Source: Actinomycetes bacterium (GTDB lineage: Bacteria; Actinomycetota; Actinomycetes; Propionibacteriales; Propionibacteriaceae). Taken from it: a stretch of DNA of 6,312 nt. Of the stretch, positions 1 through 5,606 are shown one piece after another (position 1 is the stretch's first letter; each line of letters opens with the position of its first letter). The notes under the pieces were generated by a model, which saw only the letters and a list, made by a program, of their open reading frames with translations, was not told the DNA's origin and did no database searches. Position numbers and translations under genes: made by a program. The stretch spans positions 1-6,312 of the forward strand of contig WQUE01000084.1 in assembly GCA_009785885.1 (NCBI GenBank), read 5' to 3'.

Positions 1-300
1 GTCCGCTGGGCGCGGGCGTTCGCCGCTACTCTGCCGGCTGAGTTCTCCGTCCAGCCGTCCCTTCCCCACACCAACCAGTTCCTCGTGTACGCCACCGGGA
101 GTCCGAGCGCGATCAATGAGCGCCTGCTGGCGCACGCTGAATCCCACGGCCTCGCCCTCGGAGGGCCCTGGCGCGCGACCAACGACCCGGCGCGTGCCGT
201 CGTGGAGTTCAACATCGGCGACGGCGCCCTCGACCTCGACCCGGCGCAGTGTGCCGCCGTCCTCGCCGATCTCGTCGCCGGGGTCATCCCGTCCGCGTAG
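1..300 (+). CDS. Threonine aldolase / beta-eliminating lyase family protein, C-terminal fragment (5' end outside window)
   Basis: The frame is open from the first base and ends at TAG 298-300, giving the last 99 residues. No start lies in the window; the GTG at 85 is internal, because good coding sequence continues upstream of it. The fragment resembles the small C-terminal domain of PLP-dependent threonine aldolase / beta-eliminating lyase proteins: a PHTNQFLVY segment near fragment residues 22-30, then an alpha/beta stretch with alternating small and hydrophobic residues and a final helix (CAAVLADLVAGV). Full-length relatives are around 350 residues and cleave L-threonine or related beta-hydroxy amino acids to glycine and an aldehyde in the cytoplasm. 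The PLP lysine and active site lie outside the window, so activity cannot be judged. The gene converges on the ABC permease with only 36 bp between their stop codons, and I see no clear terminator hairpin there. Family assignment rests on general resemblance of the tail and is moderately sure. Confidence 0.68.
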   Translation, partial: VRWARAFAATLPAEFSVQPSLPHTNQFLVYATGSPSAINERLLAHAESHGLALGGPWRATNDPARAVVEFNIGDGALDLDPAQCAAVLADLVAGVIPSA

Positions 301-336
301 GTTCAGCGAGTACAGAGGCTTATCGGACACCCGGCG

Positions 337-1950
337 TCATGCGGTGATGTCGCGGCGTCGGTAGGCCACAAGCCCTATAGTAGCGAGCACAACGGCACCG
401 AGCACGAGGCCGATCCACGGACCCCAGGCGAACGCCTCGGACGGGTAGCGCGACAGCAATCCGAACGGGGTGAGACGCTTGGCCCACTGGGGGAGCTTCA
501 GCATGTCGCCGAGGTAGGCGACGAGGAACGTCGCGCCCAGGTAGCCCCACCCGATCCAGGCGAACCGCTTGGCCGTGCCGGCGAGCAGCAGCCCGAGACC
601 GCCGAACACCAGGACGCCCGCGAGGTCGTTCGCCGCGACGCCGAACACGACGGACGCCTTCACCGGCGTCGTCATCACCACCGAGGCGACAGCCCAGAAG
701 CCGACGGCCGCCGCGAGTTGCATGCCGGCGGCTGCGAGCAGCACCAGCCCGGCGTAGCCGGCGAACAGACGGGCACGGGACACGGTGTGACCGAGGACGT
801 AGTCCATGCGTCCGTACCGCTCCTCGCCGATCAACCGGTTCGCCGTGATGAGCACGGGCACGGCCGCGAGGATCGCCATGATGAGCATCAGCATCGACAC
901 GATCGGGCCGGTGAGGTCTCCGCCGGCGCCGTCGATCCCGAACATCTGGATGTAGAGGGGGTTGGACAAGACGAAGTCCTCCATGCTGTTCATCACGGTG
1001 CCGTACGCCGCGGCAAGCACAAACGCCGTCGCGCACCACGCGAGGATCGCCGACCGGCACAGGCGCCAGGCGAGGCCCCACTCGTCGGCGAGCCAGCGCG
1101 ACGCGTGCGCGCGCCGCCGTCCCCGCGAGGGTAGCAGGCCCTGGCCGACCTCGCGCCGCGCGTTGCCGAGGGTCGCCAGCACGAGGCCGACCACGCTCAG
1201 GCCCAGCAGCACGATGACCGGCCACCACCGGTTCGTGTGGAACGGGTACGCCCGCTCGATCAGGCCGAACGGCGAGATCAGCGCCGCCGTCTCGGACGAC
1301 ACATCTCCGTACGCCCGCAGCATGTACAGCCCGCCGACCAGGACGAGGCTCCACGCCGTGGCGGCCTGCGCCGACCCGGCGAGCTGAATCGCGACAAGGG
1401 CAATCACCGCGAACAGCCAGCCGCAGGCGCCGAGCGACGCCCCGTACACGAGGGAGCCCGCCAGGTCGACCGACTCGACGCGGAACGCGGCCATGCCGAA
1501 CCCCGTGATGAGCGCGAGCAGAAGGTTCACCCCGAGCATGACCGCCGTGATCGCCGCCAGCGACGACAGCCGCCCGGTAGGCAGCGCGCGGATCACCTCG
1601 AGGCGGCCCTCGTCCTCGTCGGCGCGGGTGTGACGGATCACGAGCAGGATGTTCATCACCGCGAGGAGCATCGCCGACCACACGAACATCATCTGGGTGT
1701 AGATGATCCCGAGGCTCGGGGTGTCGCCGTAGAGAATGCCGCACATCGCGACCATCGCCGGGTTGGACATCATCACGCCCAGGCCGGCGAGTTGCTCCCG
1801 GGTGCCGCCGATCGACGGGAGGGCCGGGACCATGCCGGCGCAGAACGCCCCGACGGCGACGACCCACACCGGCAGGCTCCAGCGGTCGCGGCGCAAGATC
1901 AGCCCGACCAGGCGCGTCCAGTTCGCGAAAAGGCTTGTCGAGGCGGCCAT
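337..1950 (-). CDS. ABC transporter permease, polyketide-antibiotic/drug exporter type (duplicated membrane protein)
   Basis: This is a 537-residue integral membrane protein with about twelve predicted hydrophobic segments, roughly at residues 25-45, 81-105, 128-152, 166-190, 197-212, 243-262, 302-318, 346-370, 395-424, 440-462, 463-480 and 511-530. It appears internally duplicated. Each half carries a cytoplasmic motif after its early membrane segments: DEDEGRLEVIRALPTGR near 111-127 and GEERYGRMDYVLGHTVSR near 375-392. This size and repeat are typical of the large permeases annotated as putative exporters of polyketide antibiotics (TnrB3-like, COG3559). With the ATPase encoded just upstream it should form an exporter in the cytoplasmic membrane; the substrate is unknown. 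The ATG at 1950 is chosen because AGGAG (1956-1960) sits five bases upstream of it. A GTG at 1956, two codons earlier, overlaps both that SD and the ATPase stop (GTGA), so it is the weaker choice. The close spacing implies translational coupling. Confidence 0.9.
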   Translation of the reverse strand: MAASTSLFANWTRLVGLILRRDRWSLPVWVVAVGAFCAGMVPALPSIGGTREQLAGLGVMMSNPAMVAMCGILYGDTPSLGIIYTQMMFVWSAMLLAVMNILLVIRHTRADEDEGRLEVIRALPTGRLSSLAAITAVMLGVNLLLALITGFGMAAFRVESVDLAGSLVYGASLGACGWLFAVIALVAIQLAGSAQAATAWSLVLVGGLYMLRAYGDVSSETAALISPFGLIERAYPFHTNRWWPVIVLLGLSVVGLVLATLGNARREVGQGLLPSRGRRRAHASRWLADEWGLAWRLCRSAILAWCATAFVLAAAYGTVMNSMEDFVLSNPLYIQMFGIDGAGGDLTGPIVSMLMLIMAILAAVPVLITANRLIGEERYGRMDYVLGHTVSRARLFAGYAGLVLLAAAGMQLAAAVGFWAVASVVMTTPVKASVVFGVAANDLAGVLVFGGLGLLLAGTAKRFAWIGWGYLGATFLVAYLGDMLKLPQWAKRLTPFGLLSRYPSEAFAWGPWIGLVLGAVVLATIGLVAYRRRDITA

Positions 1951-1952
1951 CG

Positions 1953-2888
1953 TCACTCCTGGTAGTGACGCATGAACAGCTCTTCCAGCGTCGGCGGCGT
2001 CGCCGTGATCCGCCGGGCGTCCCGGGCGGCGAGGAACCGCATCACCTCGGCCGTCGCGGCGTCGTCGAGGGTGAAGCTCGCCTCGTGCACGGATGCGCTG
2101 CTGGGTGAGCCCGTCGACACCGGCGCGACACCGGAACTGTCCCCGAGGACGAGGTCGTGCACGCCGGGGATGTCCGCGAGGCCGGCGAGATCGCCGGCGG
2201 CCTCGACGTGCACCTGCTGGCGGGTGAGATGCCGCATGTCGGCCAGGGTGCCGGTGTCAACGATCAGCCCGCGCCGGATGATCGCGACGCGATCGCACAG
2301 CTGCTCGACCTCCGACAGGATGTGCGACGACAGGAACACCGTGCGCCCCTCGTCGGTGACCTTCCGGACGCAGTCGCGGAACACCAGACCCATGAGCGGG
2401 TCGAGGCCCGATGTCGGCTCGTCCAGGATGTACACGTCGGCGTCGGTGGAGAACGCCGCGATCAGCCCCACCTTCTGGCGGTTCCCCTTCGAGTACGTGG
2501 CGCACTTCTTCGTCGGGTCGAAGTCGAACCGCTCGACGAGTTCGTCCCGATACGCCTTGTCGCCGGACTTCTTCAGCCGGACGAACAGGTCGATGACCTC
2601 CCCGCCCGTCAGGTTGGGCCACAGCGTGACGTCGCCCGGCACGTAGGACACCCGCTGGTGGATCGCGACTGCGTCGTTCCAGGCGTCCAGGCCGAACACC
2701 GTCGCCCGCCCGGCGGTCGCCTTTACGATGCCCAGCAGCACGCGGATCGCCGTCGTCTTGCCGGCGCCGTTCGGCCCGATGAACCCGTACACCTCGCCGG
2801 GGGCGACCTCCAGGTCGATCCCACCCAGCGCCCGTACCGGCCCGAAATCCTTCACGACGCCGGTCATGGAGATGATCGGCTCGCCCAT
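1953..2888 (-). CDS. ABC transporter ATP-binding protein, partner of the downstream exporter permease
   Basis: This is a 311-residue cytoplasmic ATPase. Walker A GPNGAGKT is at 38-45, the signature motif YSKGNRQKV at 132-140, Walker B VYILDEP with the D-loop SGLDP at 152-163, and the H-loop histidine (SSHILSE) at 189. The Q-loop position reads SYVPGDV, with Gly85 where most ABC ATPases have Gln. That and the YSKGN signature are, from memory, usual in ATPases paired with this permease type. A regulatory-like C-terminal region follows, including a Ser/Gly/Pro-rich stretch near 249-269. The ATG at 2888 is chosen because GGGGAGGG (2893-2900) precedes it by four bases; a longer frame from TTG 2924 adds twelve unconserved-looking residues. 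Its stop lies two bases before the permease ATG, so the two form an operon. No TetR-type regulator, often found beside such exporters, is visible in the window. Confidence 0.93.
   Translation of the reverse strand: MGEPIISMTGVVKDFGPVRALGGIDLEVAPGEVYGFIGPNGAGKTTAIRVLLGIVKATAGRATVFGLDAWNDAVAIHQRVSYVPGDVTLWPNLTGGEVIDLFVRLKKSGDKAYRDELVERFDFDPTKKCATYSKGNRQKVGLIAAFSTDADVYILDEPTSGLDPLMGLVFRDCVRKVTDEGRTVFLSSHILSEVEQLCDRVAIIRRGLIVDTGTLADMRHLTRQQVHVEAAGDLAGLADIPGVHDLVLGDSSGVAPVSTGSPSSASVHEASFTLDDAATAEVMRFLAARDARRITATPPTLEELFMRHYQE
1956..1960 (-). promoter_or_regulatory. Shine-Dalgarno that decides the permease start
   Basis: On the minus strand the sequence reads AGGAG-TGACG-ATG. The AGGAG lies within the last codons of the ATPase gene and is ideally spaced for the ATG at 1950. 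The upstream in-frame GTG would begin on the last base of this SD, so it is unlikely to be the start used. Confidence 0.6.
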
Positions 2889-2942
2889 CGCGCCCTCCCC
2901 TCGGCCCTGACCGCCCGGTGACAACGCTCGTCGGGCGCTTGC

Positions 2943-2948
2943 AGTCTA
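2943..2948 (-). promoter_or_regulatory. Possible -10 element for the ABC exporter operon
   Basis: In the 122-bp gap between the HEPN gene and the ATPase gene, the minus strand carries TAGACT, a fair actinobacterial -10 (TAnnnT). Transcription would start near 2936, leaving a leader of about 48 bases before the ATPase ATG. I see no convincing -35 hexamer at 16-18 bp spacing. Read-through from the upstream TA genes is an equally possible source of transcription. Confidence 0.3.
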
Positions 2949-2981
2949 GCGAGCCGGGTCCGGTGCCGCGGTGCGTTTCGC

Positions 2982-2998
2982 GCGCCTCGGTGGGGCGC
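2982..2998 (-). terminator. Weak hairpin just after the HEPN gene
   Basis: The arms GCGCC (2982-2986) and GGCGC (2994-2998) flank a seven-base loop, starting 12 bases past the HEPN stop codon. There is no U-tract. It could slow or end transcription of the TA operon before the exporter genes, but a five-pair GC stem is easily found by chance in such DNA. Confidence 0.2.
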
Positions 2999-3010
2999 TG
3001 GTTCCCGAGG

Positions 3011-3355
3011 TCAGGACCGTTCGTCAACCTGGACGATCAGCGCGGGAATGTCGGTGCTGAGTGTCACCCACAGGAGATCGTCGTTCACGCGCTCGTACTG
3101 GTGTGCGACGAGGTTCCGCATGCGGATGATCTTCACCCACTCCACACCCGGATGGGAGTCCCGGAACTCGGCCGGAAGGCGCTCGGCGACGGTGGCCACT
3201 CGAATGAGGATGCGCTCACCGGCGGCACGCAGCACCATTCCGTCAGGCGAGTCCTCCAGGTAGCGGTCCCGGCCCTGCGACGTGATGAATGCGGCTTGAC
3301 TGGCAAACGTACGCAGGTCGCCCAACCACCGTTCGATGCGGTCTTCATGCTTCAC
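3011..3355 (-). CDS. hepT: HEPN-domain toxin, HepT-like (DUF86 family)
   Basis: This is a 114-residue, mostly helical protein. It contains RNLVAHQY at residues 80-87, the Rx4HxY form of the HEPN catalytic motif (R80, H85, Y87). In characterised HepT proteins the Arg and His form an RNase active site in a dimer, and the Tyr is the residue AMPylated by the partner MntA to silence the toxin. The length matches HepT/DUF86 proteins. The start is GTG 3355, which overlaps the nucleotidyltransferase stop as GTGA (3352-3355). A Shine-Dalgarno reading GGAGAAGG lies seven bases upstream, inside the preceding gene. Antitoxin-then-toxin order with a four-base overlap makes coupled translation likely. The RNA target cannot be read from sequence. 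All motif residues are intact, so the protein is probably active. The family call is strong; toxicity is inferred. Confidence 0.88.
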   Translation of the reverse strand: MKHEDRIERWLGDLRTFASQAAFITSQGRDRYLEDSPDGMVLRAAGERILIRVATVAERLPAEFRDSHPGVEWVKIIRMRNLVAHQYERVNDDLLWVTLSTDIPALIVQVDERS

Positions 3356-3801
3356 AGCGGCACCTTCTCCCGATTCGCCTGAGCTGTCACCCGTCCGTAC
3401 CCGCCGGCGGAGATCACATCCACCGGCACCGTGAGGACCTCCTGCAACTCGTCCTCCAGGGCGAGAAGATCGAGGAGGCTGGCGTCCTCCTCGAACTGGA
3501 CAACGAGATCCACGTCGGAGTCGGGGGTGTCCTCCCCCCGGGCGACCGAACCGAACACGTGGACAGCCCGTCCGTGGTTGGCCTGCACGCGCACCAGGAC
3601 CTCGTCGCGTCGCCGGGCCAGCGCAACCGATGGCCGGATCCGGAGGGCATTCCTCAGCGCCGCGGCCACGGCGGGCGTTGCTTCACGGCGGCCGTTCTCG
3701 ATGGCGGAGATGAGCGGCTGCTTGACGCCGCTGAGCGCGGACAGCTCCTGCTGCGTGAGACCGATGAGCCGTCGACGGTTCGCGACGAATGTCCCCTCCA
3801 T
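3352..3801 (-). CDS. mntA: Xre-type HTH fused to a minimal nucleotidyltransferase (MntA-like antitoxin)
   Basis: This is a 149-residue two-domain protein. Residues about 7-58 form an Xre-type helix-turn-helix (LTQQELSALSGVKQPLISAIENGRR, shown here as LTQQELSALSGVK plus QPLISAIENGRR). Residues about 62-149 form a minimal nucleotidyltransferase with the GS-x10-DxD signature: G84, S85, D96 and D98. D128 in VPVDV is the likely third metal ligand. MntA antitoxins normally consist of the second domain alone and transfer AMP to a tyrosine of HepT. The partner gene follows directly with a GTGA overlap. The extra DNA-binding domain suggests that this antitoxin also represses its own operon, and a palindrome sits over the -10 just upstream. 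The start is ATG 3801. It has no Shine-Dalgarno, and TATACT ends six bases before it, so a leaderless mRNA is likely. HTH-nucleotidyltransferase proteins exist elsewhere in bacteria, so the fusion is uncommon rather than unique. Confidence 0.88.
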   Translation of the reverse strand: MEGTFVANRRRLIGLTQQELSALSGVKQPLISAIENGRREATPAVAAALRNALRIRPSVALARRRDEVLVRVQANHGRAVHVFGSVARGEDTPDSDVDLVVQFEEDASLLDLLALEDELQEVLTVPVDVISAGGYGRVTAQANREKVPL

Positions 3802-3807
3802 GACGTC

Positions 3808-3813
3808 AGTATA
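3808..3813 (-). promoter_or_regulatory. -10 element of the TA operon, placed for leaderless transcription
   Basis: The minus strand reads TATACT-GACGTC-ATG. The hexamer matches five of six bases of TATAAT and ends six bases before the antitoxin ATG, so the first transcribed base should be at or next to the A of ATG. This spacing is the known hallmark of leaderless mRNAs in actinobacteria. No SD is present in the gap. I could not find a good -35. Confidence 0.6.
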
Positions 3814-3826
3814 ACGTGCGTGTTAT
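3811..3826 (-). promoter_or_regulatory. Palindromic candidate operator overlapping the TA -10
   Basis: On the minus strand the site reads ATAACACGCACGTTAT. The outer five bases of each side are perfectly inverted (ATAAC/GTTAT), and six of eight position pairs match overall. It shares three bases with the TATACT -10, so a bound repressor would block RNA polymerase. The fused HTH domain of the antitoxin gene that begins ten bases downstream is the obvious candidate binder. Binding is inferred; the inverted repeat is seen directly. Confidence 0.5.
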
Positions 3827-3848
3827 GGGCTGTGTTGCCCCAGGCTAG

Positions 3849-3995
3849 CCTCACGGGCACTGCTCGCGCGGTGGGGACTGTGCCGTCAGGAACCTCGCGG
3901 GCACGGCCCCATCTGCCGACGGTCGCATGTAGGCGGTCGGCACCACCCGTGAGGTGTTGGGCCACACAGTGCAGGGATGCTGCCCAACACCGCAC
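3849..3995. repeat. Cluster of overlapping inverted repeats in the gap between DUF4132 and TA genes
   Basis: The 282-bp gap (3802-4083) holds no convincing ORF but several inverted repeats. One is CCTCACGGG 3849-3857 with CCCGTGAGG 3946-3954, nine perfect pairs. Another joins GGGG 3873-3876 plus GTGCC 3880-3884 to GGCAC 3900-3904 plus CCCC 3907-3910. A third is TGCCGAC 3914-3920 with GTCGGCA 3936-3942, extended by CGC 3924-3926 with GCG 3933-3935. The fourth is 3949-3962 with 3982-3995, 13 of 14 pairs. The first and last overlap at 3949-3954 and cannot form together. A near direct repeat CCTCRCGGGCAC occurs at 3849-3860 and 3893-3904. The function could be a transcription terminator, a structured RNA or the remnant of an insertion; strand is uncertain. 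Confidence 0.5.
3949..3995 (-). terminator. Long hairpin downstream of DUF4132, possible terminator
   Basis: The arms at 3949-3962 and 3982-3995 pair at 13 of 14 positions, including ten in a row (GGTGTTGGGC/GCCCAACACC), around a 19-base loop holding a small GCA/TGC stem. It lies about 90-135 bases after the DUF4132 stop and about 150 bases before the TA start. There is no U-tract, as is common for actinobacterial terminators. It may separate the two transcription units, but other roles are open. Confidence 0.4.
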
Positions 3996-4083
3996 AGCCC
4001 GGCAGGCGCCAGGCACAAACCCGTATCGAAGCCAGGGAGGCAGCGTTAGTTCGGGGGCGGGAAACCTATGGATCTCGTGCCGC

Positions 4084-5301
4084 TCACGTGCTGGCGGTTC
4101 GGGCAACGGCCGCCATCATCGCGGCCGAGCGCAGCAGTTCGGACGTCACAACCGGATCGGACTCGCTGGCACCACTGATGGTGATGGCTATGTCCCCCAG
4201 CGTGATATCCCAGTCGATGCCTGGATAGATGTTCTGGTCAGTCTGGATCGTCGCGGTGATGGCGCCAACTCGGCGCACGAGGGCACAGTACTGGATCTGC
4301 CAACCCTCGGTGCGTGCCAGACCGAGCCACTGCTTGCCGCGGACGATGGTGCCATCCAGATGCACGCCGCTCGGTCGGAAGTGTTCGCGCATCACCTGGC
4401 GGAACGGTTGAGGAGCGTCCTGGGCGCCCAACCAAAGCCGCCACGCCGCTCGCTCCGACTCAGATGCGGTAACGGGATGCCAGAGGCGCAGGGTCGTGTC
4501 GACGGCGAGACCAACCGGCCGACCGGCGGCGTCGGTGAACCCCCCGGGAGCGCCGGTAAACGTGCCGTCCGCCTCCCACACCAGCCGCGATGCGACGGCC
4601 GAGGTCTCGGGACGCCCGTGCACGAGGGCAAGCCAGGTCTGCACCGGCCATGACGCGCCGACGAGCCAGCACGACTCGAGTGAGCGCGTCCACGCGGCGA
4701 GTTCCCGCTTACCGACAGGCGAATCCGGGTCGAGGCGCAGGGCCACGTCCGGGCGCGCGTTCAGGTGCTGGCGAGCAGTCGTCAAGTACCGGCCAAGCTT
4801 CTTCTTGACGCCCTGATGGGATGTTGTCCGCGCCACGTCCGCCAACACGGCAATCGTTTCGGGGGTCGGGAAAGCGGCGATGGCACGCCCCATCGCAAAG
4901 CAGGCTGCCTGAGACGGCACAGTCTTGGCGGTCGTCGGTGCGCGGGACAGATCGTGCAGGGCCCGAGCCTCACTTGCCGCCCATGGGGCGTCGACCACAA
5001 GCGCCGTAGCGAGAGCCCGCTCGATGACCCGCCCTTCATCGACGGTGAAAAGCTTGTCGGCCGCGTATGGGACATCACCGGACTGCACGGCCCGCGCCCG
5101 CGCTGCAACTATGTCCAGCAAGGCGTGCGCATAGTCCAGGAACGCCGGGACTGCCGCAAGAGTCCGATACGGCGCGGATTCATCGCCATCCGTCATCCAT
5201 GTCTGTCCCACGGCGATCCACGCCGCTTGGCCAGCGTCATCCAACCGCGTGACGGCAGCGTCCTCCAATGCTGTCAGACTCTCCGTTTCGTTCCCGTTCA
5301 C
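4084..5301 (-). CDS. Compact DUF4132 domain-containing protein
   Basis: This 405-residue soluble-looking protein has no signal peptide or membrane segment. The C-terminal half fits the DUF4132 pattern: RLVWEADG near 239-246, LRLWHPV at 271-277, AWRLWL followed by QPFRQVMREHF at 298-308, and a terminal segment (DPVVTSELLRSAAMMA) near 382-397 like the family's conserved acidic/serine tail motif. The first 190 residues are helix-rich and perhaps HEAT-like, with regularly spaced small and hydrophobic residues. Many DUF4132 proteins are far longer, some with an N-terminal WGR domain (E. coli MolR type), so this is a short version. Molecular function is unknown; the MolR 'molybdate regulator' name is not supported by anything here. 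The start is GTG 5301, overlapping the stop of an upstream short frame as GTGA; its own SD (AGG at 5311-5313) is weak. A later ATG at codon 36 would remove helical sequence. Confidence 0.78.
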   Translation of the reverse strand: MNGNETESLTALEDAAVTRLDDAGQAAWIAVGQTWMTDGDESAPYRTLAAVPAFLDYAHALLDIVAARARAVQSGDVPYAADKLFTVDEGRVIERALATALVVDAPWAASEARALHDLSRAPTTAKTVPSQAACFAMGRAIAAFPTPETIAVLADVARTTSHQGVKKKLGRYLTTARQHLNARPDVALRLDPDSPVGKRELAAWTRSLESCWLVGASWPVQTWLALVHGRPETSAVASRLVWEADGTFTGAPGGFTDAAGRPVGLAVDTTLRLWHPVTASESERAAWRLWLGAQDAPQPFRQVMREHFRPSGVHLDGTIVRGKQWLGLARTEGWQIQYCALVRRVGAITATIQTDQNIYPGIDWDITLGDIAITISGASESDPVVTSELLRSAAMMAAVARTAST

Positions 5302-5375
5302 GCTGACCGTCCTGAGGTGAGGCAGAACCGCGTGCAGCGCAGTTCGGCGGCGGCGACGCGTGTTCTGGCCACCAT
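5298..5375 (-). CDS. Possible 25-residue leader ORF upstream of and overlapping the DUF4132 gene
   Basis: An ATG at 5375 follows a strong Shine-Dalgarno, GGAGGTGA at 5380-5387 (seven bases from the GGAGG core). This is the best SD in the upstream region of the DUF4132 gene. The frame runs 25 codons, begins MVARTRVAAAEL, contains two cysteines, and stops at TGA 5298-5300, forming GTGA with the DUF4132 start. Translation of this frame would deliver ribosomes to the poorly supported DUF4132 GTG, so it may be a coupling or leader peptide. The same frame is open further upstream to GTG 5570 (90 residues). There it would encode a basic N-terminus and a hydrophobic stretch (APLLLVSLLLF), but that start has no SD. 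I recognise no homologue for either form. The peptide itself may have no function. Confidence 0.35.
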   Translation of the reverse strand: MVARTRVAAAELRCTRFCLTSGRSA

Positions 5376-5379
5376 GATC

Positions 5380-5387
5380 TCACCTCC
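5380..5387 (-). promoter_or_regulatory. Strong Shine-Dalgarno of the possible leader ORF
   Basis: GGAGGTGA on the minus strand is close to a full anti-SD match and sits four bases before an ATG. It does not serve the DUF4132 GTG, which is about 75 bases further on. Confidence 0.4.
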
Positions 5388-5606
5388 AGACTCGCGGATG
5401 CTCTTGTCGCCGTTCTCGGCACGCGGGCTGGGTGCACGGACACCCTGACGTTCGACCGGAAGGCCGCCCGACTGCCAGGGCTTCATCTGATCGAGGGTCG
5501 TCATCCCGGTGAACAGCAGCAGGCTGACAAGGAGTAATGGCGCCGATGCGCGCCGCTGGCGTCCCCCCACAGTCGCGGGCGTACGCTGACGGTGGAGAGG
5601 AACGTC

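Noticed and set aside
301..336. Possible bidirectional terminator between the converging aldolase and permease genes
   Set aside because: I could find no stem of useful length in these 36 bp or just inside the flanking gene ends.
320..1867. Long open frame of about 515 codons on the minus strand, one frame off the permease
   Set aside because: Its product is an arginine/glycine/histidine-rich string with no domain pattern. It is the usual out-of-frame shadow of a GC-rich gene, while the overlapping frame gives a clear twelve-segment permease.
3956..3988. GTTGGGC ... GCCCAAC, resembling integron attC core sites
   Set aside because: In an attC site the RYYYAAC core comes first and GTTRRRY last. 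Here the order is reversed with only 19 bp between. The next GTTAG-like sequence (about 4045) does not fit the consensus, and no integrase or cassette array is present.
3654..4106. Minus-strand frame of about 150 codons crossing the DUF4132-TA gap
   Set aside because: It overlaps the ends of both neighbours in other frames, has no SD, and its product has no recognisable domain. The palindromic gap sequence explains the DNA better.
3289..4653. Plus-strand open frame of about 454 codons spanning the TA genes, the gap and the DUF4132 3' half
   Set aside because: It runs antisense to three well-supported genes, has a low-complexity, disordered-looking product and no SD. It is not coding.
5524..5551. 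CTGACA as a possible -35 for the lipoprotein gene
   Set aside because: At 16-18 bp downstream there is no -10-like sequence (TGCGCG region), so the pair does not make a promoter.
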